A DNA stretch of 64,000 bases from Rhodocytophaga rosea (GTDB lineage Bacteria; Bacteroidota; Bacteroidia; Cytophagales; 172606-1), in the NCBI RefSeq assembly GCF_010119975.1, contig NZ_CP048222.1, positions 7,602,501 to 7,666,500 on the forward strand. Direction: 5' to 3'. The stretch's first letter is position 1; the number at the start of each line of letters is the position of its first letter. Below are positions 27,345-37,282 of this stretch, piece by piece. Both the position numbers and the translations under genes were made by a program. The notes under the pieces were generated by a model. It was not told the DNA's origin. It searched no databases and saw only the letters and a program-made list of their open reading frames with translations.

Positions 27345-28315
27345 AAGAGTTATACTTATAAAAATTCCTTTGCTTCATCAACCTATGAATGTAATTTGAA
27401 AAAACTTGTAGATGATTGGATAAATCTTTTTCTCCTATGGTCAAGAGGGGAAAATAATTGTTTTCAATTACTTTCTATGAAAAGTTTTGTTTCTCCCTTT
27501 TGCTCCCTGTCCTGATTTGTAGAAATATGGGAGGGTAAATTTTTCTGTCAATCTATATCCTGATAAGACCCCCTATTGGGTAGGTGGTGGTTAAAAAATA
27601 TACCCCTTTCGGGTAACTTTGAATTGTGACAACTTTGTATACTTTATAGATACAAACCTATGACCTAAGTAGAGATAGACATAGATTTAAGCTTTGCTTG
27701 ATCATTGTTGATCTTTCTGCAAATTATCTAACTTGGTGGCTGCTATAACTAGGTGATTTATGGAATTACTCCATTAGAAGTTATATCGACAGTTATTGCT
27801 TCCAAAGAAGAAACTAAGATATACTCGTTAAGCAGACTAAACAAGGATACAGATTAAACTTTAAGAACTCTCCACCAGAGTTTAAATTACATGTAGCGGT
27901 TTGATTAATAATACCGGCTAAGATGAAAACTTTTTTTCAAACCTGTCCATTTAAAAAGCAACAGATTGTTTCTGGCAGCTATTCCATCCTCTTTATTTTT
28001 TATTTACCTATGTCTCTTTGTTTGCTTGTTTTCAGATCTTACCTTAAGTAAATATGAAGTTATCTTACATTGGTATTTTTTTAAGGTATTTTTTTTATTT
28101 GAAATCTAGGCTAGTTTCCATCTTTACTTTATAAAATGGAGTTATAGGGCTGTTTTTTTAACTATATCTCTTTTTAGCGATGACCTTTTCAAGAAAAGGA
28201 CTTTTTCATTTTTTCTTGAAATAACTTTTTGTTATTCCTCCTAAATTTCTCAGAAGGCTAACATAGTGGTAGTAGCCATAGGGTACTCTTTCAATTTTTT
28301 AATGACAAACAATTT
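27345..28315. other. Long AT-rich intergenic region
   Basis: No supported gene; a 67-codon frame at 27312-27515 lies across a repeat. Composite palindrome parts occur at 27436-27535 (arms TCAAGAGGGGAAAA and TCTCCCTTTTGCTCC) and 27590-27640 (TACCCCTTTCGGGTAACTTT). The last 300 bases before the chemoreceptor are very T-rich and may hold its promoter; no box is clear. Confidence 0.5.
27436..27535. repeat. Composite palindrome repeat (diverged)
   Basis: Arms GTCAAGAGGGGAAAATAATT and TTTGTTTCTCCCTTTTGCTC are followed by GGGAGGGTAAATTTTTCTG in the core position. Confidence 0.55.
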
Positions 28316-30109
28316 ATGAAGTTTACTATCAAGGTAAGGTTAATACTAGCCTTTCTCGCTTTGACACTGCTTTCAATGGCCATATTTTATCTTGGCACTC
28401 AAAACTCTTCTTCTCTGAGTGAAAAAATAAATGAAATGGTCGATAACCGCGCTAAGAGAATCATCTATGCCAATAGCGTAGCCACCGATATGCAATTTAT
28501 TGCTGCCAGGGCACGTGAATTAGTTTTGGTTTCTGATCCTGAGTTAATAGAAGAAATTCTTGAGATGATCGAACAAACCCAGCAAAGGATTGATACGACT
28601 ATGCAGGCATATATGCTCCTTCAAGATGAAACCGGGAGAGCTATTTCTGCTTCTTTTCTTGCTAAACGTGCCGAGCATAAAAAAGTATTTAAAAAAATAT
28701 ATAAGCTGACAATGGCCAATACCGTGGCTTCCAAAGAAGAAGCCACACGCCTACTTATTAGCAAATGCCGACCCCTGGTATTTGAATGCTCAGCTATCCT
28801 GGATACGCTAGTACAACGCAATGTAGTGGCTTTAGCGGAGGCAAAAAAACAAACCGATACCCTCTATGAGGAAGCAAAAAATAATATGCTCCTACTCATT
28901 GGCTTTGGTGCTATTTTTTCTGCGCTCATTGCTTTTTGGATCATTGCTTCTATTTCTCAATCACTTGCTCAGGCTAAGCAAGCCGTGAAAGCGGTGGCGG
29001 CCGGAGACTTTTCAATTTCACTTACCAATATCAAGGATGATGAAATTGGAGAAGTGTTGGAGGAAATCAAGGTGATGATCCAAAAACTTCGCGGGAGTGT
29101 AAGTTTAGCTAAACGGGTAGCTGCCGGAGATCTAACGATGAGCGCTGAGCAAAACGGGCAAGCGGGCGGAGAACTAGATAGCGCCTTACAGGAAATGGTT
29201 ATCAAGCTGCGCACTATTGTCGAAGGCATCATGCAGGGAACTGAAAATATAGCAACGGCCAGCCAGCAAATGAGTTCCACTTCCCAACTTGTCTCTCAAG
29301 GAGCTAGCGAACAAGCGGCTTCTGCTGAAGAAGTTTCTTCTTCCATGGAACAAATGGCTTCCAATATTCAACAGAATACAGACAATGCAGGGCAGACAGA
29401 AAAGATTGCTCTGCAATCCTCCCAGGATATTGAAGAAGGTTATAAGTCCGTGAGTCAGACAGGGCAATCGATGCGAACGATTGCAAAAAAGATATCCATC
29501 ATTGAAGAGATTGCCAGGCAGACCAATCTACTCGCCTTGAATGCAGCGGTAGAAGCAGCCAGAGCAGGTGAACATGGCAAAGGATTTACTGTGGTAGCAG
29601 CCGAAGTGAGAAAATTAGCCGAGCGAAGTCAGCTGGCAGCCAATGAAATCAATAGTTTATCCCATAGCAGTGTAGAAGTGGCAGAACGTTCAGCAAAATT
29701 ACTTGAGCAGATTGTCCCTAATATTGAGCGAACTTCCAGATTGGTACAAGAGATAGCTGCTTCCAGCATCGAGCAAAATGCAGGAGCCACCCAGGTCAAC
29801 AGTGCCATTCAACAACTCAACATGGTCATACAACAAAATGCAGCCTCCTCGGAAGAAATCGCCACTTCTTCAGAAGAACTATTCTCCCAAGCTGAGCAGC
29901 TCAAAGAAATGATCTCTTTCTTTAAGCTTGATGGGGAAGGAAAAAGCAAGCTCACTTTTCAGGGCATCAGTCTAAAAAGTAAAGCAGCAACCATCCCTTA
30001 TCCACAAAAAGCAAAGCCTGCTAGTAAAGAAACAGCTGCCACCCCTGCAAACGGAGTACAGCTCAATATGAAATCAGATGCATTAGATCAGGAATTTGAG
30101 AAATATTAA
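28316..30109 (+). CDS. Methyl-accepting chemotaxis protein
   Basis: A 597-aa chemoreceptor. TM1 is residues 7-27 ([20 protein letters not shown]). A periplasmic four-helix-bundle-type sensor follows to about 188, then TM2 ([20 protein letters not shown]) and a HAMP domain ([20 protein letters not shown]). A cytoplasmic coiled-coil signalling domain has the invariant hairpin tip [20 protein letters not shown] then [20 protein letters not shown]. Glutamine/glutamate pairs for methylation are visible ([20 protein letters not shown]). It would couple through CheA/CheW, which are not in this window. In a gliding or sessile Bacteroidota it may feed another chemosensory output. Confidence 0.93.
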   Translation: MKFTIKVRLILAFLALTLLSMAIFYLGTQNSSSLSEKINEMVDNRAKRIIYANSVATDMQFIAARARELVLVSDPELIEEILEMIEQTQQRIDTTMQAYMLLQDETGRAISASFLAKRAEHKKVFKKIYKLTMANTVASKEEATRLLISKCRPLVFECSAILDTLVQRNVVALAEAKKQTDTLYEEAKNNMLLLIGFGAIFSALIAFWIIASISQSLAQAKQAVKAVAAGDFSISLTNIKDDEIGEVLEEIKVMIQKLRGSVSLAKRVAAGDLTMSAEQNGQAGGELDSALQEMVIKLRTIVEGIMQGTENIATASQQMSSTSQLVSQGASEQAASAEEVSSSMEQMASNIQQNTDNAGQTEKIALQSSQDIEEGYKSVSQTGQSMRTIAKKISIIEEIARQTNLLALNAAVEAARAGEHGKGFTVVAAEVRKLAERSQLAANEINSLSHSSVEVAERSAKLLEQIVPNIERTSRLVQEIAASSIEQNAGATQVNSAIQQLNMVIQQNAASSEEIATSSEELFSQAEQLKEMISFFKLDGEGKSKLTFQGISLKSKAATIPYPQKAKPASKETAATPANGVQLNMKSDALDQEFEKY

Positions 30110-30120
30110 AGACCAAACTT

Positions 30121-30165
30121 TTACAAACAAAAAGCCTCAGCTTGACTGAGGCTTTTTGTTTGTAA
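30121..30165 (+). terminator. Strong rho-independent terminator
   Basis: A perfect 20-bp inverted repeat (TTACAAACAAAAAGCCTCAG with its complement) around a CTTGA loop, with a T-rich right arm, starts 12 bases after the chemoreceptor stop. Confidence 0.9.
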
Positions 30166-30255
30166 ATAATAGAGATTGCTTAAGCCCCGGACCAGGTGGA
30201 TAATCAACTTCTAGCGTGATAATAGCAAAAAACTACCTTGGCAAGCGTAACTATT

Positions 30256-31566
30256 GAGACTGTTCCAAAAAGTGTGTAAATATTTTTCTCATAGGTTTAA
30301 CTTGACTCTATCCGGATACAGGATAGCAAATTGCGCCAGGATTCGCTGCCAATGAGCCACAGGCATGGTCCATTTTTTACTTACCTGCTCCAAAGCTAAA
30401 TATACCGTTTTCAGCACCGCCTGATCATCCGGGAATACTAACTTATTGCGGGTATACTTGCGAATCATACTATTTAAACTCTCAATAATGTTAGTAGTGT
30501 AGAGCAAGCGGCGGATTTCCTGCGGGAAGTCAAAGTACACACTTAGCCTGTTCCAGTTAGTAAACCAGCTTTTGACTACTTGTGGATACTTTTTACTCCA
30601 CTTCTCTTCCAGTTTCAATAAGTGTGTTTCAGCTATTTCTCTAGTGGCTGCCTGGTAGATAGGGTATAAATCCTTAGCAAACTCTTTGCGCTCATCAAAA
30701 GCCACATAGGCTAAGGAATTACGAATCTGGTGACAGAGACATACTTGTACCAAACTTTGAGAGAAAGTAGCTTGGACAGCTTCAGGCAACCCTACTAAAT
30801 TATCGGTAGCAGCCAATAAAATGTCTCTTACGCCCCGTCCTATTAAGTCCGTAAGTACTTGCAACCAAAAGGAAGCAGACTCAGTGGCCGACAGCCATAT
30901 GCCCAATACCTCCTTTTTGCCTTCCGGATTTAAGCCAATGGCTAAATAACAGGACTTACAGATTACTTTGTGTTCATGTCTGACATGAAAGCGTAAAGCA
31001 TCCAACCAGAGCATCAAATAGACCGGTTGTAAAGGTCGCTGCTGCCATTCGGTGACTAAGTTGACTATGCGGGAAGTAATCCGGGAGACAGTGCCCTCAG
31101 ATAACTCTACTCCATATAATTCTTTGATTTGTTGCTCGATGTCTCTGGTACTCATTCCCCTACTATACAAGGAAAGTACAGCGTCTTCCACTTTAGCCAA
31201 CGCAGTTTGTCTTTTTTTCACAAGTTGTGGCTCAAAACTGCCTTCCCGGTCCCGAGGTACCTGCACATCTAATTTGCCATAGGTGGTCTTGAGTTGTTTC
31301 TCTTTCTTGCCATTGCGATAGTTGCCATCAGCAATAGGCTTGCGTTCATAACGGCCATAGCCCAGATGCTCATCGAGTTCTCCTTCCAGCATCTGATTTA
31401 AGGCTTGCTTATATAAATCAGTAAAAAATTGAGTTAAGTCCTGTTCACTCTTAAATTGGGAGAGAAATTCCTTGGTCAGAATAGGTTTATCAGGTTGCAT
31501 AAGTAGTATGGGTTAGGATAATGAATGTAACTATTTTTCATTTTCCACACTTCCTGTAACACTCTC
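30256..31566 (-). mobile_element. IS256-family insertion sequence, intact
   Basis: Imperfect terminal inverted repeats GAGACTGTTCCAAAAAGTGT (left) and GAGAGTGTTACAGGAAGTGT (right, reverse complement). An exact 8-bp target duplication TAACTATT flanks it (30248-30255 and 31567-31574). The size (1.31 kb) and the single transposase are typical. An intact duplication suggests a recent insertion, here between the chemoreceptor terminator and the TerB-like gene. Confidence 0.93.
30289..31500 (-). CDS. IS256-family transposase
   Basis: A 403-aa mutator-type DDE transposase, full length for IS256. It includes the N-terminal LNQMLEGELDEHLGYGRYER, the zinc/HTH-like YSRGMSTRDIEQQIKELYGV, the catalytic segment VYLMLWLDALRFHVR (first Asp), LLAATDNLVGLPEAV (second Asp), CLCHQIRNS and the C-terminal TTNIIESLNSMIRKYTRNK containing the Glu. 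The frame is intact, so the element may be active. It acts on its own terminal repeats. Confidence 0.95.
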   Translation of the reverse strand: MQPDKPILTKEFLSQFKSEQDLTQFFTDLYKQALNQMLEGELDEHLGYGRYERKPIADGNYRNGKKEKQLKTTYGKLDVQVPRDREGSFEPQLVKKRQTALAKVEDAVLSLYSRGMSTRDIEQQIKELYGVELSEGTVSRITSRIVNLVTEWQQRPLQPVYLMLWLDALRFHVRHEHKVICKSCYLAIGLNPEGKKEVLGIWLSATESASFWLQVLTDLIGRGVRDILLAATDNLVGLPEAVQATFSQSLVQVCLCHQIRNSLAYVAFDERKEFAKDLYPIYQAATREIAETHLLKLEEKWSKKYPQVVKSWFTNWNRLSVYFDFPQEIRRLLYTTNIIESLNSMIRKYTRNKLVFPDDQAVLKTVYLALEQVSKKWTMPVAHWQRILAQFAILYPDRVKLNL

Positions 31567-31709
31567 TAACTATTTATAATTGAAGCTCTTATTAGCTTTT
31601 CATATAGTTACCTTTGCTCTCAATCCTTTATCAATAGGCAATTATGGAGAAGCGCTACTGAAAAAAGTGTAGGCTTGATCTTTTGTTTAAGGAATAAATC
31701 TTTGCCTAC

Positions 31710-32120
31710 ATGGAACAAGACCCCCCAATTAGCTGTCCCCACCAAGCTTTTTTTGCTGTCATCTTTGCCTGTATGGCCGCTGATGGATATGTAAATGCCC
31801 AAGAAGTAGAGACTTTTGTAAAAATACTCTCTAAAAGAAAACAGTTTGAAGGGCAAAGTGGGGTAGAACTTTTTAAATTTTTATTTAAAGTTCACCAACA
31901 AGTAGGGGGTAGCAAAGCTTTAATTCAACAAGCAGCGCCACTTGTAGATCCATCCGAACGAAAAGCTTTATTTGCTGCAGCCATAGAAGCTATGCAAGCT
32001 GATACAATATACCATGTTGAAGAATTAGCCCTGATTGAAACCCTGCAAGGCAGTCTCGGTATTTCTGCAGAAGAGGTTATGTTGGATCTTACTGTTTTGG
32101 AAAGGATTGCCTCAACATAG
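31710..32120 (+). CDS. TerB family protein
   Basis: A 136-aa all-helical protein of the TerB/tellurite-resistance-like (co-chaperone-DjlA-N-like) group. Typical is the acidic metal-binding pattern FFAVIFACMAADGYVNAQEV early and DTIYHVEELALIETLQGSLG late. These proteins bind divalent metals and are often near membrane stress genes; no ter operon is present here. The IS256 sits 136 bases upstream and could have displaced or supplied its promoter. A terminator-like hairpin follows. Confidence 0.8.
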   Translation: MEQDPPISCPHQAFFAVIFACMAADGYVNAQEVETFVKILSKRKQFEGQSGVELFKFLFKVHQQVGGSKALIQQAAPLVDPSERKALFAAAIEAMQADTIYHVEELALIETLQGSLGISAEEVMLDLTVLERIAST

Positions 32121-32152
32121 AGAGAAAATAAACCTGAAGTTGAAGATTAACT

Positions 32153-32190
32153 CCTGCAGGAATACAAAAGCATTTCTGCAGGGCTTATTT
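32153..32190 (+). terminator. Possible terminator after TerB
   Basis: CTGCAGGAAT pairs with ATTTCTGCAG (one wobble) around ACAAAAGC. The following GGCTTATTTG is only moderately T-rich. Confidence 0.4.
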
Positions 32191-32393
32191 GTGTTCTAAT
32201 GCCCTTACTCCACTTGAGGTGGAAATTAGGATGAGCAAGAGCTTAACAAGCGTTTGATGTAAGAAAATGAAGGCTTTCATTACTTTCTTTTTCTCATGCA
32301 TTTACTTTTTGTGTCTGTAAGGCATACATAGCTACCAAACCTAAGTCAATTGACAGGTAAGGTTTGGCAATAATTACATCAAAACTTGTTTGT

Positions 32394-32678
32394 ATGCAAG
32401 AAACCATCACCCGTAAAATCTTTGGTCAAGCTATCAGCTATCAGCTACAGATTGAAGAATGCCAAAGGAATCAGTATCAGATCTACTTGTCTTGTCTTCA
32501 ACCTAGATTATACCAGCAGATGCTGGGTAGTAGTCCGGCTTTACTCCAAAATCAGCTAGTAACTATTGTCAAGGATGCCGCTTATAAGTTTACTACACAG
32601 ATAGAGTTTCAAGAACCCTTCTTTATTGATTGTTCTCAAAATGAGGTGTGCCTGCAAGCAAGATTTTCTACCAGATGA
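32394..32678 (+). CDS. Small hypothetical protein, 94 aa
   Basis: Unrecognised. I start at ATG 32394 (MQETITRKIFGQAISYQLQI), ten codons inside the open frame. It has a beta-rich look (AISYQLQIEECQRNQYQIYL; KFTTQIEFQEPFFIDC), no signal peptide, and four cysteines. A good terminator 75 bases downstream supports it being a real transcript. It is separated from TerB by about 270 bases without other genes. Confidence 0.55.
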   Translation: MQETITRKIFGQAISYQLQIEECQRNQYQIYLSCLQPRLYQQMLGSSPALLQNQLVTIVKDAAYKFTTQIEFQEPFFIDCSQNEVCLQARFSTR

Positions 32679-32752
32679 TCCTTTGGTAAGTGAACTTGAA
32701 CAAGTAGTTGGGAAGAGAAATTGACTTTTTTATACACTTTTTGCTTCATGAT

Positions 32753-32787
32753 AAAGCCTTTCGCATAAAAATGTGAAAGGCTTTTTT
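32753..32787 (+). terminator. Rho-independent terminator
   Basis: AAAGCCTTTC-G-C pairs with G-TGAAAGGCTTT around ATAAAAAT, followed by TTTTT. Confidence 0.7.
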
Positions 32788-32882
32788 GCTAGGTGTAAAA
32801 CTCTCTTTTCCTCTTATAGGGTAAAAAAATTATCTATATGTCTAAAATTGCTATCAATAGTTGGCATAGATTTATGAAACAT

Positions 32883-32975
32883 ATCCTTTTCCCTCTTGCC
32901 CTATCTAATAGTATATTCAATATTAAAAGTGCAGTTATAAGAATTCCCCCCTTTGTTATTACTCTAGAATTGAGT
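32883..32975. repeat. Composite palindrome remnant
   Basis: TCCTTTTCCCTCTTGCCCTA matches the right arm, and GAATTCCCCCCTTTGTTATT matches the inner spacer. It is strongly diverged. Confidence 0.4.
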
Positions 32976-33127
32976 GCTAAATTCGCTCAATTGGTATCCT
33001 ATACTTTTAAAAAAACTCGTGCTGCTAAATGCAATAAATCACCTGAAGTTTTCTGGTAAAACAAAATCATTAAAATACTTCTATTTAAAGCTTGCTTTTT
33101 AAGACAGCACCTCGATTGTGCGTTTTT

Positions 33128-34573
33128 TTATCTCTCCAACCTTTTTTGGATATCTTTTATCCAGCTTTCAGGCTTTGTTTTGTCCAAAATGACATCAGGT
33201 GTAAAACCTGTTCTATCTATAGGATTGCTGTCTGTCCAGCTTGATTTTACAATTGGTATACTCACCCTAAAATTAGCATAGGGTAGCATCTGAGAAGAAG
33301 CACCTTCATAATCCATCATACCAAAAGTATTCACTCCGTAAGTTGTAGTTTTAGCACTTTCCTTTGATAGATAAAAGAAGTATTCTGTTGAGCTTCCACA
33401 TAGATTGTCTACTACTAAGGCTATCTTTTTTGGATTAACTGTTATTGAGTCTAATGGAAAGGCCACACTAGGAATAGAATAGAATTGTTTTTTGGTTGTC
33501 GGTAACTCTTCATAAGCTTTCTTATAAAGTTTGAGTGTAGTTTCGGGAAAATACTTTTCATATTCAGCCGGAATCGGATGAATCACATAAGGTTCTATGT
33601 CTTTCAATTTTGCTTTTACATTCTCTGGAGATACTCTTAGAAATCCGTTTTGCTGAACGATGGGTTTGGTCATAAAGTAACCAAGGAAGGATACCCAACC
33701 AGTACTTCCCCCACTGTTACCGGTTAAATCTACAATCAGGTTTTCACTAGAACGTATGATGGAATCATTCTGCCCTACCAACTGTGCGATTTTATCATCA
33801 TTATTTGCAAAGGTGGGAATTTTTAATACTGCGGTTCTTGGCGATAGTTTGTAAAAATCAATTCCCCTGTTATAATTCTTCCAAGTGCTTAATTCGCTTT
33901 TCTCAAGATCATTCATTTGGTTTGGAAATATTCTTCCAAATAGTTTATCGCTCCAGCCTTGTAACAAATTACCTTTCAGTTTAATCGGATAATCCGTTGA
34001 TGAAAAACTATTGTAGTATTTCACATTTAATCCCCCTTTACCAGAGCTAATCGTCATATAGACAAGTCCTAAAGGGATTTTTGGGTCTTTGGTTTCTAAA
34101 ACAATGGCTTTGAAGGTATTATTAGAATATTTTTTAATACCAATCACTAAACTACTATCTTGATCTGTCCAAATCCCTTCTAATGGGTGTGTAGTTTTTG
34201 CATTTAATTGTTTTTTAAAAGCATCCTTGGATAGTTCTATTATTTCAACATCAAAGTCGTTTTCATTAGTATAGGTTAAGGAAAAGTGGCTGTCATAAAA
34301 GAATTTGACAAACTCCCTCAAAACAAAAAAACAAGGCTTTGCTTCGGTAAGCGTAGCTGCTTTAGTTTTTAAATCTTTCTTTAATATCAAGTATTCATTT
34401 ATATTTTGAGCGTTCACTTTATTTGGGAATCCAGCGTAGTTAACTTCTGTGTTAGCAATCAAAGTGTCTAAATTGCTTAAACAATTGCATGGTGTAGTTT
34501 GTGCATAAACCGAATTATCCCTAAAAAGTAAAAAAAGGAACAATGTACTTATCAAAATTGGACTATGGGACAT
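33128..34573 (-). CDS. S41 family C-terminal processing peptidase-like protein
   Basis: A secreted protein of about 481 aa starting at 34573 (MSHSPILISTLFLFLLFRDN), which gives a signal peptide ending VYAQ; the frame extends 13 codons upstream. The C-terminal half carries the tail-specific protease S41 fold: NLIVDLTGNSGGSTGWVSFL, and KKIALVVDNLCGSSTEYFFY with the presumed catalytic Ser in GSS. The N-terminal ~100 residues are a helical S41 prefix with a Cys pair (CNCL). No PDZ domain is visible. It probably degrades or processes periplasmic proteins. Confidence 0.85.
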   Translation of the reverse strand: MSHSPILISTLFLFLLFRDNSVYAQTTPCNCLSNLDTLIANTEVNYAGFPNKVNAQNINEYLILKKDLKTKAATLTEAKPCFFVLREFVKFFYDSHFSLTYTNENDFDVEIIELSKDAFKKQLNAKTTHPLEGIWTDQDSSLVIGIKKYSNNTFKAIVLETKDPKIPLGLVYMTISSGKGGLNVKYYNSFSSTDYPIKLKGNLLQGWSDKLFGRIFPNQMNDLEKSELSTWKNYNRGIDFYKLSPRTAVLKIPTFANNDDKIAQLVGQNDSIIRSSENLIVDLTGNSGGSTGWVSFLGYFMTKPIVQQNGFLRVSPENVKAKLKDIEPYVIHPIPAEYEKYFPETTLKLYKKAYEELPTTKKQFYSIPSVAFPLDSITVNPKKIALVVDNLCGSSTEYFFYLSKESAKTTTYGVNTFGMMDYEGASSQMLPYANFRVSIPIVKSSWTDSNPIDRTGFTPDVILDKTKPESWIKDIQKRLER

Positions 34574-34629
34574 TATTTTCGTGATTGGCAATATTTTATC
34601 TAAGTATATCATACTTTAATGCTTTATTG

Positions 34630-34779
34630 ATGTCAATTTATTCTGAGGATGCTTGTTTAAATAATACACAGCTAGAATCAGTCCAGGAGTTGACTTCTGA
34701 ACTGGTCCTCCAAAACCGGTTGGTGCTACTAAAAAAGAGAGCAAAGCTAGTTAGAAAATTTTTGGATCAGAGGTGGTGA
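34630..34779 (+). CDS. Possible small protein, 49 aa
   Basis: A short frame from ATG 34630 (MSIYSEDACLNNTQLESVQE) with a basic helical C-terminus (VLLKKRAKLVRKFLDQRW). Composition is protein-like, but the length is too short to be sure. It is followed immediately by a composite palindrome and an orphan coding fragment. Confidence 0.3.
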   Translation: MSIYSEDACLNNTQLESVQELTSELVLQNRLVLLKKRAKLVRKFLDQRW

Positions 34780-34800
34780 GTTATTCTTTGCTTTTTTCCA

Positions 34801-34860
34801 GATATGAAATTTTAGGAAAGGGGAGGTTACTTTAACCACCCTTTTCTGGTAACTCTTAGT
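34801..34860. repeat. Composite palindrome repeat (core)
   Basis: GAAATTTTAGGAAAGGGGAG then GTTACTTTAACCACCCTTTT and CTGGTAACTC. Confidence 0.65.
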
Positions 34861-35107
34861 TGTATTAGTTTTCTATCCACTATCCGTTCGTAAAACAGGG
34901 GCCTTACAGGATGTAGAAATTTCTCCGCATGAATTTATTCAAAGGCTAGCAGCAACAGATGAATATTTTCAGCTCATTAGGGCAAGGCCTAAGCAAAAAG
35001 AACAAATAAAGAATGATTTTCCAGAAGATAAGACCAGGAAGCAAGTGTTAAAGGAATGGGAATCACTAGATACTAAGTATCGCAGTATAAGAAGTAAATC
35101 TCATTAG
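34853..35107 (+). pseudogene. Orphan 3' coding fragment without start codon
   Basis: An 84-codon frame ends at 35107 and reads convincingly as protein (ALQDVEISPHEFIQRLAATD, then EYFQLIRARPKQKEQI, then KQVLKEWESLDTKYRS) but has no usable start codon. Upstream it runs into the edge of a composite palindrome. It is best read as the 3' part of a gene whose 5' end was lost. The family is not recognised. Confidence 0.45.
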
Positions 35108-35183
35108 AGATTAAGCTTAGAATAGGGTGTGCCTTCATAAGTAATAGTAGACATTAATAATGACAAAGTGGTTATTCATCAAA

Positions 35184-35564
35184 TTATTCTAAGGCATTTT
35201 TATCCGACCCCATTAATGCCTTCAGCTCGGCTTGTTCTTCTCTACTCATATGCTGATCCATATAGGCTTTCATTCGTAAGCGGTCTTTCTCAATCATTGC
35301 TAAGAGAAAACCTATTTCGGTCTGCCCTTGCTTATAGCCTACTGCTTGCATCTGCTGCCGAAATTCTGAAGGCAATTCTTCCAGCCATTCAAGCCAATCC
35401 TGCTCATCAAATTGGCTTGGACGGGTCTGGCGCTGATAGCTGTAAATAATATTGGACTCCTTCCAGATTAATTCCCAGTGCCGTCGTGATTCGGCGGGGC
35501 TGTTTTCAATAAACTGTTTTTGCTCTGCGGTAAGAATTTCTGGTGGTGGTTTTACCGTTTTCAT
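35184..35564 (-). CDS. Hypothetical helical protein, 126 aa
   Basis: No family recognised. A soluble, highly charged helical protein, rich in Glu/Gln/Trp (PAESRRHWELIWKESNIIYS; WLEWLEELPSEFRQQMQAVG), ending in a probable coiled coil (MIEKDRLRMKAYMDQHMSRE, then EQAELKAL). It has no signal peptide. It is convergent with the orphan fragment at 34853 and divergent from the Reg_prop gene. The composition and uninterrupted frame favour a real gene. Confidence 0.6.
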   Translation of the reverse strand: MKTVKPPPEILTAEQKQFIENSPAESRRHWELIWKESNIIYSYQRQTRPSQFDEQDWLEWLEELPSEFRQQMQAVGYKQGQTEIGFLLAMIEKDRLRMKAYMDQHMSREEQAELKALMGSDKNALE

Positions 35565-35696
35565 AAAACATGAATTTTCAACTCATCTCATACTAATAAA
35601 AAAATATAAAATTACAAAAATGAAGTGCAACCTATATGGCCTCAGTATTGCTAAAGGCCTTTCTACTGCCTGCCATAGTTCTTCAGGATGACAAGG

Positions 35697-35750
35697 TGGA
35701 GTTCCCCTTTAAAAGTGAGGGATGGAAAGAGAGCAAATTTAACATTTAGA
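35697..35750. repeat. Solo insertion-sequence end
   Basis: TGGAGTTCCCCTTTAAAAGT then GAGGGATGGAAAGAGAGCAA closely matches the left end of the IS3 element at 60416 (TGGACTTCCCTCGTAAAAGT...). No transposase is attached, so this is an excision scar or miniature relic. Confidence 0.6.
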
Positions 35751-35765
35751 TTCTGGAGTTAATTG

Positions 35766-35791
35766 AGAGGGGTAGTTATTTTAACTCATTC
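35766..35791. repeat. Composite palindrome core
   Basis: GAGAGGGGTAGTTATTTTAA followed by CTCATTCC; only the core is kept. Confidence 0.55.
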
Positions 35792-36460
35792 CTGCCAATT
35801 GCTTTTTTATACTTATCACTTCTTGGGATATCAATCCATATATTTACCAGATTCAAGTTTAAGAAAATCATTTTTCTAGGTTGTCCCAAACAACTTTTAC
35901 ATTTTATTCACATTCTTTTACAAACTCTTAACTAGTGCCCAGTAAAAGAAAATTAAGTTTGTTTAAACGCTTTGGTGCTAAAAAAGAAAATGATGAACTA
36001 CGTATATGCTTTATTTTTGCCCTTTATATTTTATACTTTTTGTCAAGGACAAAACCAAACAGACCGAACAACAGAAATTGTCTATTCCCCACCCAAAGAT
36101 ACAGTCACTTCCTACGGGCCTACTCTAATGGTTCGTAATATAAAGCAAGATAGAAAGGGCAATATTTTGATTGCCGGCTCTAACTTCTCAGTATTTGGTG
36201 ATGCTTTTCGATACGATGGAACATCCTTTACTAATCTGACCAGTGAAGTGGGTTCGCACAGATTTTGGGATGTGCTGGAAGATCGACGCGGGAATCTTTG
36301 GTTGGCTTCTTTAGAGTCGGGTGTCTATTATTACAATGGACAATCCTTTCAACATTTTACAACCAAGCAGGGACTTGCCAATAATTCGGTTAATTGTATT
36401 TATGAAGACAATATAATACCTCGATTAGTTTAGACCACTTTTCTTGTTTTCTTAGTTGAA

Positions 36461-37282
36461 TTAAGCTGCCATTTTATAAAGATTAATGGGCTTGTTTCGG
36501 TCAATTCCCTGGTGTGGCCTTTGATTGTATTTCTCCATCCAGCCACTGATGCCCTGGTAGAGGGAGATGCCATCAGTGGCCGGGTTCAGGTAAATATGCT
36601 GGTATTTAATGGTCCGCCAAAACCTTTCTATAAATATATTATCCAGTGCCCTGCCTTTGCCATCCATACTGATACGGATAGATTCACTTTTTAAATATTC
36701 TACATACTCTTTACAGGTAAACTGGCTACCCTGGTCGCTGTTGACAATCCCGGGCTTACCATGCTCAGCTACCGCTGCTTTCAACACCTGCAAGCTAGCC
36801 TCAGCATCCAATGTATTAGACAAGCCCCAGCCCACAATATAGCGGCTATACACATCTATCACAGCCGTCAAATACATAAACCCTTTAGCCATCGCAACAT
36901 AGGTAATATCTATAGCCCATACCTGGTTTGCCCGCTCTACTTTTAAGTTCCTGAGCAAATAAGGATAGATATACTTTTTGTCCCCTAACTGCGTCAGTTG
37001 CTTTCGGGGGTAGATAGGCCGGATGTTAGCCAGCCGCATCAATCTTCTTATCCGCTCGTAACCTGCTTTATAACCCTTTTCCTCCAGCATCGACTGCATT
37101 GTCAGCACTCCGGCCGTTGGTTCTTCTAATATATGGGCATCCATGAGCTGCATCATTCCTAAATTATCTGCATTCTCTTGTTTAGGCTCATAATAGAAAG
37201 AGGCCCGGCTGATAGAAAGTAAACGGCATTGCTGGCGAAGGCTAAGCTTTGCTTGAGGACTAACCAGTGATTTACGCTCCAT
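36461..37282 (-). CDS. IS3-family transposase OrfB
   Basis: A 273-aa integrase-core transposase. It has an HTH_21-like N-terminus (LSLRQQCRLLSISRASFYYE) and an rve domain with the DDE triad in VWAIDITYVAMAKGFMYLTA (first Asp), IVNSDQGSQFTCKEY (second Asp) and DNIFIERFWRTIKYQ (Glu). The ATG overlaps the orfA stop by one base. Frame intact. It is probably made alone and as an OrfAB fusion, as known for IS3 elements. Confidence 0.93.
   Translation of the reverse strand: MERKSLVSPQAKLSLRQQCRLLSISRASFYYEPKQENADNLGMMQLMDAHILEEPTAGVLTMQSMLEEKGYKAGYERIRRLMRLANIRPIYPRKQLTQLGDKKYIYPYLLRNLKVERANQVWAIDITYVAMAKGFMYLTAVIDVYSRYIVGWGLSNTLDAEASLQVLKAAVAEHGKPGIVNSDQGSQFTCKEYVEYLKSESIRISMDGKGRALDNIFIERFWRTIKYQHIYLNPATDGISLYQGISGWMEKYNQRPHQGIDRNKPINLYKMAA

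Noticed and set aside
32838-33059. 73-aa plus-strand frame
   Set aside because: Spans a composite palindrome remnant and has no recognisable features.
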